Below, one piece after another: positions 1 to 8,100 of a stretch of 10,975 bases of DNA. The notes below the pieces were generated by a model. It had not been told where the DNA came from. It did no database searches and saw only the letters and a program-made list of their open reading frames with translations. The translations under genes and the position numbers were made by a program. The DNA comes from JAMCRM01 sp041685075 (GTDB taxonomy: Bacteria > Acidobacteriota > Terriglobia > Bryobacterales > Bryobacteraceae), in contig JAWLGN010000186.1 in assembly GCA_041685075.1 (NCBI GenBank), positions 1 to 10,975 of the forward strand, in the 5' to 3' direction. Positions within the stretch are counted from its first letter, which is position 1. Every line of letters begins with the position of its first letter.

Positions 1-371
1 CCATCGAAGCAGAAGAAGCTGCGCTCGTCAGGATGGAGCGTGAGGGAGGCGGCATCGAGCGCCTCCATCTCGGTAAGCTGGCGCGATTCACCGCTCTTCA
101 GGTCCATGCGGAAAGCTTGCGCCTTGCCGGTGCGGTCGCAGCCGTAGAGCAGGAAGTTGCCGCGCCGGGCGGCCGGGTGGTGGGAAGCCGGAGGCAGATA
201 GCTGGACCAGGCCGGGTTCGTCAGGCGAAAGACGGTGAGTTCGGTCAGGGGATCGGGGTACCACCGCCGGTCGGAGGGAAATGCGGCGCCCTTCTGGCTC
301 TGGGCGGCGGCCGGCGCCGCGGCCATCCACAGCAAGGCGCGGCGCGAGAAGCGCGGCGGGCGGAGTCCCAT
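1..371 (-). CDS. Tat-exported beta-propeller protein, oligogalacturonate-lyase/TolB-like (N-terminal part, cut by window edge)
   Basis: Open from ATG at 371 to the left edge: 123 codons, no stop. The start fits: AGGA at 380-383 lies 8 nt upstream. The N-terminus looks like a twin-arginine signal: basic n-region with F-S-R-R-A-L-L (residues 8-14), then a hydrophobic Ala-rich stretch to about residue 23, cleavage probably after A-A-A. The mature part begins FPSDRRWYPDP, then LTVFRLT, RRGNFLLYGCDRTGKAQAF, MDLKSGESRQLT and LTLHPDERSFFCFDG. These are repeating 'structure, sugar-like turn, ...G...RQLT' blades as in PD40/TolB-like propellers; the 'RG-N-FLLY-x-x-DR-x-G-x-x-QAFRMDLK-x-GES-RQLT' pattern recalls acidobacterial proteins annotated as oligogalacturonate-lyase family. 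It is the second gene of a unit with the DUF3500 gene, 20 bp downstream of its stop. Whether it is an enzyme cannot be told, because the catalytic part lies outside the window. Propeller and export are fairly sure; pectin-fragment lysis is only a family guess. Confidence 0.72.
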   Translation of the reverse strand, partial: MGLRPPRFSRRALLWMAAAPAAAQSQKGAAFPSDRRWYPDPLTELTVFRLTNPAWSSYLPPASHHPAARRGNFLLYGCDRTGKAQAFRMDLKSGESRQLTEMEALDAASLTLHPDERSFFCFD

Positions 372-391
372 AGGAACGATCCTACCGCGGT

Positions 392-1414
392 TCACCGGTG
401 GCTGGTTTTGTAGTGTTCCTCCAGCAGATCGAGGCCGAAATCGGCGTTGATTTCGCGCCACAGGGAGTGGATGTGGTTGGCGTTGTTCTGGGTGTTGTCG
501 TACTCCACCAGGAAGTCCGGACCCTGCACCCGGTAGTAGTGCGGGCGGCCGGGCGCGCCTTCACCCGCCCAGGCGAACCACAACTTGCGCCCGGCGCGCC
601 GGATGCGCTCGCGCCGCGCCGCCGCCATCTCGCCCGGGACGTTGCCGGCGTACTCTTCGAGCAGTGCCTCGAGGTGCTCGAACTGCCGCGGCGTCAGCTT
701 CGCCGCCGAAAGGCCCGTAGGCTGGCCCTCGAGCGCCGCCTTGCGACCGGGCGTGGCGAGGACGTCGCGGTAGGCGCGGGGGCTCACCACCGCTACCTCC
801 CGCTGCGACTCATCGAGCGATGCGAACAGGGTGCGGCCCAGGTCCTCCTCGGCGGCCAAGGCGCGCAAACCCTTCCGCGGGCCTTGCCGCACTTCGGCCG
901 GGTTGGCGCCGAAGAAACTCGGCGCACCCGCCACCCTGCCGTTCACGATGGTGAAGTTATGGCTCAGGTGATGGCCTTCAACGCGGTAGCCCCACACGGC
1001 GCGCGGCCCCGGCGTGCCAAAGATCGTGAAGTAATACTTTTCCGGATTGCGCCGCTCGCCGCTGTCGTTTTCGAGCACCCGCAGCACCTCCTCCAGGCTC
1101 ATGATGGTGGTGGCCTTGATATAGCCCCTGCGGCTCAATCCGGCGCTGAGCAGGGCGGCGGCCAGGTGCTTCTGAGTGGGGGTCATATCCCTCAGCGGAA
1201 GGCCCTGGCGCTCGCGAGGCACAAAATGCCAGTTCTGCCGCTCCTCGCCCTCGAAAGAGAGCACAGTACGGGCGCGTTGCTCCGGCTCCAAGGCCTTCAG
1301 AAAATGATCGGCGGCGGCGGCCATCTCGGCGGCGGGATCGGGACGGTTGTAAGCGGAAGTCAGCAAGGCGATCCCAGCGGCAGCGAGAGCGAGCCGCGCA
1401 TACGCGTGCCCCAT
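392..1414 (-). CDS. Secreted DUF3500 family protein
   Basis: 340 aa, function unknown. I chose the ATG at 1414 because a strong purine-rich site (GGAGGAGGGG, 1421-1430) sits just upstream and the protein then begins with a Sec-type signal: MGHAYARLAL followed by a hydrophobic run to about residue 21. An in-frame ATG at 1495 would add 27 residues that hide this signal. No lipobox Cys is present. Family hallmarks seen: QNWHFVPR-RQGLPL (60-74), MTPTQKHLAAALLSAGLS-GY (77-98), WGYRVEGHHLSHNFT (141-155), FFGANPAEVR-GPRKGLR (167-184), and a C-terminal YDNTQNNANHIHS (305-317) with DFGLDLLEEHY (325-335). The clustered His (148, 149, 152, 314, 316, 334) could bind a metal; that is inference. The two halves of the protein resemble each other (see findings). 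It heads a minus-strand unit with the exported propeller protein and is divergent from receptor A. No clear promoter was found for it. Family assignment is confident; the role is unknown. Confidence 0.88.
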   Translation of the reverse strand: MGHAYARLALAAAGIALLTSAYNRPDPAAEMAAAADHFLKALEPEQRARTVLSFEGEERQNWHFVPRERQGLPLRDMTPTQKHLAAALLSAGLSRRGYIKATTIMSLEEVLRVLENDSGERRNPEKYYFTIFGTPGPRAVWGYRVEGHHLSHNFTIVNGRVAGAPSFFGANPAEVRQGPRKGLRALAAEEDLGRTLFASLDESQREVAVVSPRAYRDVLATPGRKAALEGQPTGLSAAKLTPRQFEHLEALLEEYAGNVPGEMAAARRERIRRAGRKLWFAWAGEGAPGRPHYYRVQGPDFLVEYDNTQNNANHIHSLWREINADFGLDLLEEHYKTSHR

Positions 1415-1420
1415 GGTGCT

Positions 1421-1430
1421 CCCCTCCTCC
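1421..1430 (-). promoter_or_regulatory. Ribosome binding site that fixes the start of the DUF3500 gene
   Basis: On the minus strand this reads GGAGGAGGGG, ending 6 nt before the ATG at 1412-1414. It supports the 340-aa form with a signal peptide over the longer in-frame start at 1495, which would place this purine tract inside the coding region. Confidence 0.8.
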
Positions 1431-1600
1431 GCAGATGGTACCGCGCCCGACCCCCGGCCGCCGCACCCGAATGGATGAAATCGTACTCTCGCCACCAGTC
1501 GGGCTAGGTTGCCGCATAGCTTAACTGGGCCGCTGCCATCTTACGAAACAACTTAGTAAATGCAGTCTATAAAACCCGCTGTTTAAAACGAATTTCGCGC
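1431..1600. other. Divergent intergenic region, upstream half
   Basis: This stretch lies between the DUF3500 gene (leftward) and receptor A (rightward). From about 1515 it becomes markedly AT-richer than the surrounding DNA. A- and T-tracts at about 1567-1594 (AAAAC, TTTAAAAC, AATTT) lie directly upstream of the receptor A -35 box and could act as an UP element. I looked for a leftward promoter for the DUF3500 gene and found only weak matches, for example TATAGA without a proper -35 box, so none is called. No small gene with a credible ribosome site was seen. Confidence 0.45.
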
Positions 1601-1629
1601 TTGACGCGACTTAGGGGTGCGGATATTCT
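1601..1629 (+). promoter_or_regulatory. Sigma70-type promoter of receptor A
   Basis: TTGACG (1601-1606), a 17-bp spacer, then TATTCT (1624-1629). The -35 box matches the consensus in 5 of 6 positions, the -10 box in 4 of 6, and spacing is optimal. Transcription would start near 1636, giving a leader of about 39 nt that contains the ribosome site AGGAGG (1661-1666), 8 nt before the ATG at 1675. AT-rich tracts precede the -35 box. Seen by eye; not tested. Confidence 0.68.
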
Positions 1630-1674
1630 GAACCAGACTCAAATTCGGGATGTAACCCGCAGGAGGGAAAACGC

Positions 1675-4600
1675 ATGAAGGGTGGGACTGTCCGGAAGTC
1701 TGGTTCTGTACTTTGCCTTACACTGCTTCTTGCCATGGGCACGTGGTTGGCGACGTCGCCCATGGCAACAGCGCAAGTCTTGTATGGCTCAATCGTCGGG
1801 ACCGTGCTGGACCCGAGTAACGCAGTCATTCCCAACGCGACCGTAACCATCGCCAGCGCCGAGACGGGAGCGGTCCGCGAAACCAGGGCCGATGAAGGAG
1901 GGCGCTATTCGCTCGTGAACGTCCTCCCGGGGACGTACAGCCTGAAGGTCACGGCGGATGGCTTCCGCACCGTGACGCGCGAAGGCGTGCAGGTGACCAT
2001 CAACATGGTTACCCGCGTAGACATGCGGCTGGAGGTGGGGCTCACCACCGAGCAGATCACGGTGGCGGCCACCGGCGCGCTGCTTCAGACCGATAAATCC
2101 GACGTACGAACCGAGATCTCGAGCCGGGAGATCAGCAACCTGCCGCTCTCGAACTACCGCAATTTCCAAAGCCTTCTCAACCTGGTGCCCGGGGCTACCC
2201 CGACGAACTTCCAGCACCTGGGAGACGCCATCGGCCGGGCCCTCGGAACCAACATGAACGGCACCGCCATGAACAACAACCGGACGCGCGTGGACGGGGC
2301 GACCAACGTCTTCATCTGGTTGCCGCAGCATCTCGTCTATGTGCCGCCGGTGGAGTCCATCGACACCGTGAACGTCACCACGGGGTCGTTCGATGCCGAG
2401 CAGGGTATGGCCGGCGGGGCGGCCATGACCGTGGCCACCAAGAGCGGAACCAACGAGTTGCACGGTGTGGCGTACCACTATCACGACAACCAGCACCTCT
2501 ACGCCCGGAACTTCTTCCTGCCGGCCAACCAGGGTAAAGCCAAGTCGATCTTCAACATCTTCGGCGGGACCTTGGGCGGCCCGATCGTCCGGGACAAGCT
2601 GTTCTTCTTCGCCAGCGTGGAGTCGACCCGGGAACGGGCCGGCATTTCCCCCACGCCCTACTCCGTGCCCACCGCGGCCATCCGCAACGGCGACTTCAGC
2701 GGCTTGGGCGCCACCATCTACGACCCGATGACCGGAGCCGCCAACGGCACGGAACGAATGCCTTTCGCGGGCAACAGAATTCCGGAGGACCGCATCAGCG
2801 AAGTCAGCCGGCGCATCCAGGCCATGGCGCCGTCGCCCAACCTGGCCGGCACGTCGCAAGGCACCCTGAACAACTACTACAACTCTGCCACGGAAAAACT
2901 GGACCGCGAGAACTACGACGTGAAGATCAACTGGAACCCGCGCAGCAACCTGGCGGTATGGGGCAAGTACAGCCGCATGGACGGTTACTGGAACACCCCG
3001 TTCGCGCTCGGCGAGGTGGGCGGTCCCGGGTTGAGCAAGGCGGGCAGCCCCGGGACGAACATCATGGACGTCAGCATCTACACCTTCGGGCACACCTGGA
3101 CGGTTTCTCCCACCTTTGTCATCGACAGCACGTTCGCGGTGACGCCCTTCCAGCAAACCCGCTATGCGCCGGATTTCGGAAAGAACATCGGCTCGGAGGT
3201 GTGGGGCATCCCCAATACGAACGACCCGCTGGTGACCGGCTACGAGCAGGGAGCCGAGCAGGTCCGGCAAGCCTGCCCCCCTTCCGCCGACGGCTTGTGC
3301 TACAGCGGCATGCCCACCATCAGCCACGGATTCACCGGCTGGGGCAACAGCTTCGGCTACCTGCCGCTATTCCGCGACGAGCGCTCCTATACCTTCACCA
3401 GCAACATGAGCCGGGTGATGGGCGCGCACGAGCTGCGGTGGGGATTCGACCTGGTGCGCTACCACATGGACCACTGGCAGCCCGAGACAGGCTCAGGGCC
3501 CCGGGGCAACCTCACTTTCGCGGCCAACGCGACCGGCGCGCCGGGTTACACCGCCAACTATCTGAACTCGTACGCCACCTTCCTGCTGGGCCTCACCACC
3601 TCGATGGGCAAGACGGTGCAATTCTTCCAGATGACCAACCGCGAATGGCAGTTCGGGTTCTACTTCCGCGACCGCTGGCAGGTGACCCGGAAGCTCACCC
3701 TGAACCTGGGCGCGCGTTACGAGTATTATCCCCTGATCACCCGCAAGGACCGGGGCATCGAGCGGTGGGACCCGGAGACGAACCTGGTCTACCTGGGCGG
3801 CATCGGCGGCAATCCCCGCAACGTGGGGATCACCACCAGCAAGAAGTTCATCGCCCCCCGGGTGGGATTCGCCTACCGCATCTCCGACGGCATGGTAGTT
3901 CGCAGCGGTTACGGAATCACCTTCGATCCGCTGCCGTTCTCGCGCCCGTTGCGCGGTCTGTATCCGGCGACCATTGCGGCCTCCTGGGTCTCCTCCGGGC
4001 CCTATGCGTGGGTGGACCGGATTGAGAACGGCATTCCCGCGGTGCCGCTGCCGGATATCAGCAGCGGTGTCCTGACGCTTCCGCCGACGGTGAACATGGG
4101 CCCGCGGAGCCCCTGGGCCGGGCAGTTGAACCGCGGCTACGTGCAATCGTGGAACTTCACGGTGGAGCGCAGCCTGCCGGCGCAGTTGGTGGCATCGGTG
4201 GCATACGTGGGGACCCAGACCGTGAGGCAGTTGACGGACCGCGACATCAACGCCGCCGCGCCCGGCACCGGTCCGGCGGGGCGCCCGCTGGCCGCCACCC
4301 AGAACCGCCGCATCGCGGCGCTCATGTGGGATGGCTGGGTGAACGGCAACTACCACTCCTTGCAGACGGCGCTGAATCGCCAGTTCGCCCAAGGGCTGTT
4401 TCTCAAGGGCGCATACACGTGGTCGAAGACCATCAACTGGGCCGATGAAGACGGCTGGGCCGGCCTGCCCCTTACCAACTGGGGTCCGGCGCTGCACCGC
4501 AACCGGGCGGTGGCCGGCTACGACCGTACCCACATGTTCACCCTCGGGTTCCTGTACGACCTGCCTTTCGGCCCGGGCAGGCGTTGGTCGCAGTCTGGCG

Positions 4601-5118
4601 CCGGGTCCTGGCTGCTGCGCGGCTGGCAGACCAACGGCATGTTCAATGCCTATACCGGAACGCCGTTCACGGTTTCGGCGGACGGGGCGTCTCTGAATGC
4701 TCCGGGAAGTTCGCAAACGGCCGACCAGGTGCTGCCGGGAAAGGTCGAAGTGCTCGGCGAAATCGGCCCGAACAAGTCCTGGTTCAATCCACTCGCGTTT
4801 CGCCAGCCGACCGGCGTACGGTTCGGAACTACCGGCCGGAACACCATGCGGGGCCCGGGCATGTGGAACCTGGATCTGAGCCTGTTCCGCACCTTCGCGC
4901 TCACCGAAAGGTGGCGCGTGGAGTTCAAAGCCGAGGGGTTCAACATCACCAACACCCCGAAGTTCGCCAACCCGGCGGCGAACGTGGCCAGTATGCGCCT
5001 GAATCCGGACGGGTCCATTCAGGCGTTGAACAACTTCTCGTCGATTACGAACACCCTGACGGCCCTCACTTCGCCCTCGGAGAGACGCTTCCGTTTCGGA
5101 TTGCGGTTGAGTTTCTGA
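1675..5118 (+). CDS. TonB-dependent receptor with N-terminal carboxypeptidase-regulatory-like domain (receptor A, Oar-like)
   Basis: 1147 aa, complete, outer membrane. ATG at 1675 is set by AGGAGG 8 nt upstream. Layout: Sec signal 1-33 (hydrophobic 11-26, cleavage after A-T-A before Q34); carboxypeptidase-regulatory-like domain about 36-118 (GSIVGTVLDPSNAVIPNATV, then G-RYSLVNVLPGTYSLKVTADGF); plug about 120-260 (ITVAATGALLQTDKSDVRTEI, ISNLPL, LLNLVPGA, then VESIDTVNVTTGSFDAEQG and ATKSGTNELHG); long beta-barrel from about 265 to the end, with the recurrent motif FRDRWQVTRKLTLNLGARYEY at 665-685 and a terminal F in the last strand (RFRFGLRLSF). No STN signalling domain, so it is unlikely to control an ECF sigma factor itself. 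C534 and C542 lie in a predicted outside loop. The plug has LPLSNYRN in place of the common LPxNGRN, and N-N-N-R-T-R-V-D-G-A-T at 200-210, marking a different subfamily from receptor B. Expected role: energy-driven uptake of a large ligand; the substrate is not readable from sequence. Confidence 0.95.
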   Translation: MKGGTVRKSGSVLCLTLLLAMGTWLATSPMATAQVLYGSIVGTVLDPSNAVIPNATVTIASAETGAVRETRADEGGRYSLVNVLPGTYSLKVTADGFRTVTREGVQVTINMVTRVDMRLEVGLTTEQITVAATGALLQTDKSDVRTEISSREISNLPLSNYRNFQSLLNLVPGATPTNFQHLGDAIGRALGTNMNGTAMNNNRTRVDGATNVFIWLPQHLVYVPPVESIDTVNVTTGSFDAEQGMAGGAAMTVATKSGTNELHGVAYHYHDNQHLYARNFFLPANQGKAKSIFNIFGGTLGGPIVRDKLFFFASVESTRERAGISPTPYSVPTAAIRNGDFSGLGATIYDPMTGAANGTERMPFAGNRIPEDRISEVSRRIQAMAPSPNLAGTSQGTLNNYYNSATEKLDRENYDVKINWNPRSNLAVWGKYSRMDGYWNTPFALGEVGGPGLSKAGSPGTNIMDVSIYTFGHTWTVSPTFVIDSTFAVTPFQQTRYAPDFGKNIGSEVWGIPNTNDPLVTGYEQGAEQVRQACPPSADGLCYSGMPTISHGFTGWGNSFGYLPLFRDERSYTFTSNMSRVMGAHELRWGFDLVRYHMDHWQPETGSGPRGNLTFAANATGAPGYTANYLNSYATFLLGLTTSMGKTVQFFQMTNREWQFGFYFRDRWQVTRKLTLNLGARYEYYPLITRKDRGIERWDPETNLVYLGGIGGNPRNVGITTSKKFIAPRVGFAYRISDGMVVRSGYGITFDPLPFSRPLRGLYPATIAASWVSSGPYAWVDRIENGIPAVPLPDISSGVLTLPPTVNMGPRSPWAGQLNRGYVQSWNFTVERSLPAQLVASVAYVGTQTVRQLTDRDINAAAPGTGPAGRPLAATQNRRIAALMWDGWVNGNYHSLQTALNRQFAQGLFLKGAYTWSKTINWADEDGWAGLPLTNWGPALHRNRAVAGYDRTHMFTLGFLYDLPFGPGRRWSQSGAGSWLLRGWQTNGMFNAYTGTPFTVSADGASLNAPGSSQTADQVLPGKVEVLGEIGPNKSWFNPLAFRQPTGVRFGTTGRNTMRGPGMWNLDLSLFRTFALTERWRVEFKAEGFNITNTPKFANPAANVASMRLNPDGSIQALNNFSSITNTLTALTSPSERRFRFGLRLSF

Positions 5119-5129
5119 TGACGGGGGCT

Positions 5130-5154
5130 GAAGGCGGGGAGGCGGAAGGCGGGG
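5130..5154 (+). repeat. 10-bp direct repeat in the convergent gap
   Basis: GAAGGCGGGG occurs exactly at 5130-5139 and again at 5145-5154, 15 bp apart. The second copy runs into the left arm of the hairpin at 5148-5174. It may be simple slippage of GC-rich DNA; no function is implied. Confidence 0.7.
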
Positions 5155-5174
5155 CGGTGGTCCACCGCCCCGCC
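5148..5174. terminator. Perfect 13-bp inverted repeat between convergent receptor genes, probable bidirectional terminator
   Basis: GGCGGGGCGGTGG (5148-5160), one central base, then CCACCGCCCCGCC (5162-5174). The arms are exact reverse complements. It lies 29 bp after the stop of receptor A and 10 bp after the stop of receptor B (read leftwards), so either transcript would fold it. There is no T-run after it on either strand, so it is not a textbook Rho-independent terminator. The real loop would open the innermost pairs (about 3-5 nt). Confidence 0.65.
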
Positions 5175-5184
5175 GTTCACAGGT

Positions 5185-8100
5185 CTACCAGGCGAAGCGC
5201 ATCGAAAGCTGCATGACGCGAGCCTGGTTGGCGCTCGTCCAGGTTTCGATGATCCCGGAGGAGTTCGGCAGCGGGTTCCCAGGAACGTTGAACAGGTTGA
5301 AGAAGTCCACCGTGAACCGGAGATTCATGCTCTCCCGGATGGAGAAGTTCTTCACCAGTGACGCATCCACGTTCCAGAGGTTGGTTCCCCGCACCACCTG
5401 GTTGATCCAGGGGTGAAGCGGGCTGCCATAGGTTTGGCCGTTGAGGTTGATGCGGTGCTGCGTGCCGTTGTTGAGCGGCAGCCAGAAGTAGTTGGTTCCG
5501 TAATTGCCGTAGTTCGGATCGTTCTGCGCGTTCAGGCTGGGGTAGTTGGCCGGGTAGGGCCACAGCGGAGCGTGCGCGGGCTTGTAGTCCGCGGGGACGC
5601 CCATCACGCCGTTGGGACGCCCCTGCGCATCGGTGCTGTTGATCTGATGCGCCGGGATGTAGGAGTTCCACGCCAGGTAACCGGGACGGCACACGCCGCT
5701 GCGGCAGTCCTGGACGGGAATGCTCTCGCCGTTGTAGCGCACCGGTTCGCCCGTGGGGAAGTTGCTGGTGGGCAGGCTGAACCACCGGCTGCGCCAGCGT
5801 CCCAGTCCGGAGATCTGCCAGCCGCCGACGATGTGGTTCAATACGCCGCCGGAGTTGCGAAGCAGCGGCTTCCCCCTGCCGAAGGGCAGATCGGCAATCC
5901 AGTTCCAGCCGATTTCGTGCTGCGGCACGGCGGAGTCGCGGCGGTACAGCAGCAGGCGCATGCGCTCGTTGTCGTCTGTGGGCACGGTTCCGGGCAGGAA
6001 GTTTGAAGCCGGCGCCAGCGGAACTTCCCATCCGGCGGCAGCCGCCCGCGTCACGTTCATCAACACGTAGAACACCTGGAAGCCGATGCCCTTGGAGTAG
6101 CGGCGCTGCAACTCGATCTGCCCGCCGTTGGACCAGCCGTAGCCGTCCTTGCGCCACTCCTGGAGGTTGCCGTAGGGGTGCGTGGGGTTCGGGCGGCGCG
6201 CCGTGTTGGCGGTGATGCCCGAAGGAGGCACGGTGCCGGTGCGGGTCACCCACACGTACTCGTTCATGTTGGCGTTCCAGTCGAGGTAGCTTTCCTGGTT
6301 GACCGCGTGGTTGCCCATGTAGGCGAAGCGGAGAACGGTCTCAGGAAGGATCTCCTTCTCGATCGTCAGGTTCCAGTCGTGAACCCGCGCGGTGGGCTGG
6401 TCGGGACCGAAGTAGGCCACTTGCAGCGACTCGGTGCCCGGCGTGATGCCCATGGGGCGGTCAAACGTGACGGCATTCGCGCTATTGAGACCGGCGATGA
6501 TCGTCGGGCGGTTGACCAAACCCCACGCCGGGGTCATGTCGGGCGACTGGTCGCTGGCGGTGAGATGGTAGTTCTGGTAGAAACCGGCGAACGGCGCGTT
6601 CAGCCGCATGCGGTCGTTCCAGGTGTAGAGCGGGATGGTGTGGTAGTTGATCGCGTAGCCGCCCCGGATGACGAAGCTGCGCGGTCCGTCCAAGGCGCGG
6701 TAGGCAAAGCCCACGTGCGGCCCGATGTCGAACCAGTTGTTCTTCACCATCTTCTTCGGCAGCCCCACCTGGTCGGGGGTGACGAACTTGGCCCCGTAGC
6801 CTTCGAGCGCGCCGATGAGCTGCGGCGTGGTGGCGCCCATCCGGTACATGAAGTCCAGCGGCTGCCCGAGTACGATGGACATGGACTTGGGGTCGAAGCC
6901 GGAGATCAGGTTGTACTTGTCGTAGGGATAGGGCGAGAACTGCCAGCGGACGCCCAGGTTGAGGGTGAGGCGGTTGTTCACGCGCCAGCGGTCCTGCAGG
7001 TACAGGGCATCCTCGTTCTGGCGGATGTAGTACATGCCCTTGGCCTTGCGGACTTCGTAGTTGGCGTAGCCCAGGAAGAACGCCGCGGCGACGTGGCCGG
7101 TGTTCTCCACCGCGCGGCGAACGCAACTGGTGGGGTTGGCCAGGCAGGCGTCCATGGGTGTGCTGTTGGACGGGTCGAACAGGGCCGTAGTGGCCGGCAC
7201 GAAGGTGACGGAGCCGGCGGTACGCTGCTGCTGGGGCATGTAGTTGAGCTGGTCGTGCCGGAAGTGGCCGCCGAACTGAAACTCATGCCGACCCGCGATC
7301 TTGGTGGTATTGACGTCCAGGATGAAGTAGTTGAAGTAGGAGATGTTCCAGTTGACCGGCTGGAAGTAGTTGCCCCTCCCGGTGCCTACCCCGATGTTGT
7401 TGATTACCGGATATCCGGCGGTGTTGTTGGGGTTGGGCAGTCCGAGTTCGTTCGTGTACATGCGGCCGGGCTCTCCCGAGGTGAAGGAGTCCTTGCGCCG
7501 GCTGCCGCTGAGAGTGACCTGGCTGTAGAAGGTGGGGGAGAAGGTGTGGGTCCAGTCCAACGACAGACTCTTGTTCGGGTACAGGTTGGTGCGCGAGTTG
7601 CCGAAACCGTCGAGCGTGGGGACGCCGCCGGAGGCCGGCCGGTGTGTCGTGGCCATGGACTTGGTAATACGGCCGAACACCAGGTCCCGGTCGCTGAACC
7701 GGTGATCGAAGCGCGCGCCCCAGGTGTACTGGTCTTCGATGGTAGGGGCGGGCGCGATAAAGTTGTCGCCCACCAGGGGGTTGACGCCCGGAACGTTGGG
7801 CAACGGCAGGACGCTGTAGACGTATTTGGCGAAGGGGCTGATGCGCGTCGGATCGATGCGGTTGATCTGGCCCTGGTAAGTGAACGGCTGGCGCAGTCCG
7901 GTGGTGGCGTCGGTAGTCAACGGATCATAGATGGTGATGGGCGTGCCGGCGGAGGTGATGAGGCCCGAAAAATCGCCGCTGCGCATGGCTTCGGTCGGCA
8001 CCCGGTAGGTGTTGATGGCCTCGCTGCGGAGCTTGTAGCCTTCGTAGTTGAAGAACCAGAACGTGCGGTTGCGGCCGTCGTACACCCCGGGAATCCACAC

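Noticed and set aside
33..450. Plus-strand small frames at the left edge
   Set aside because: The minus strand from 371 to 1 encodes a convincing Tat signal and propeller repeats and continues beyond the window; the plus-strand frames are shadows.
398..1507. A 369-codon plus-strand frame opposite the DUF3500 gene
   Set aside because: The minus-strand frame carries clear DUF3500 motifs, a signal peptide and a ribosome site; the plus-strand frame has none.
978..1517. A 179-codon minus-strand frame overlapping the DUF3500 start
   Set aside because: It is another frame of the same DNA, Arg/Gly-rich and without motifs or a ribosome site.
1789..4716. Long minus-strand frames (512 and 407 codons) opposite receptor A
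   Set aside because: Same composition as other shadows (His/Arg/Gly/Val-rich), no recognisable motif, and they lie wholly inside a well-supported receptor gene.
5119..5184. GC-rich convergent gap considered as a REP element, attachment site or small RNA
   Set aside because: Only one palindrome and one short direct repeat are present, with no second copy in the window and no promoter; a terminator is the simplest reading.
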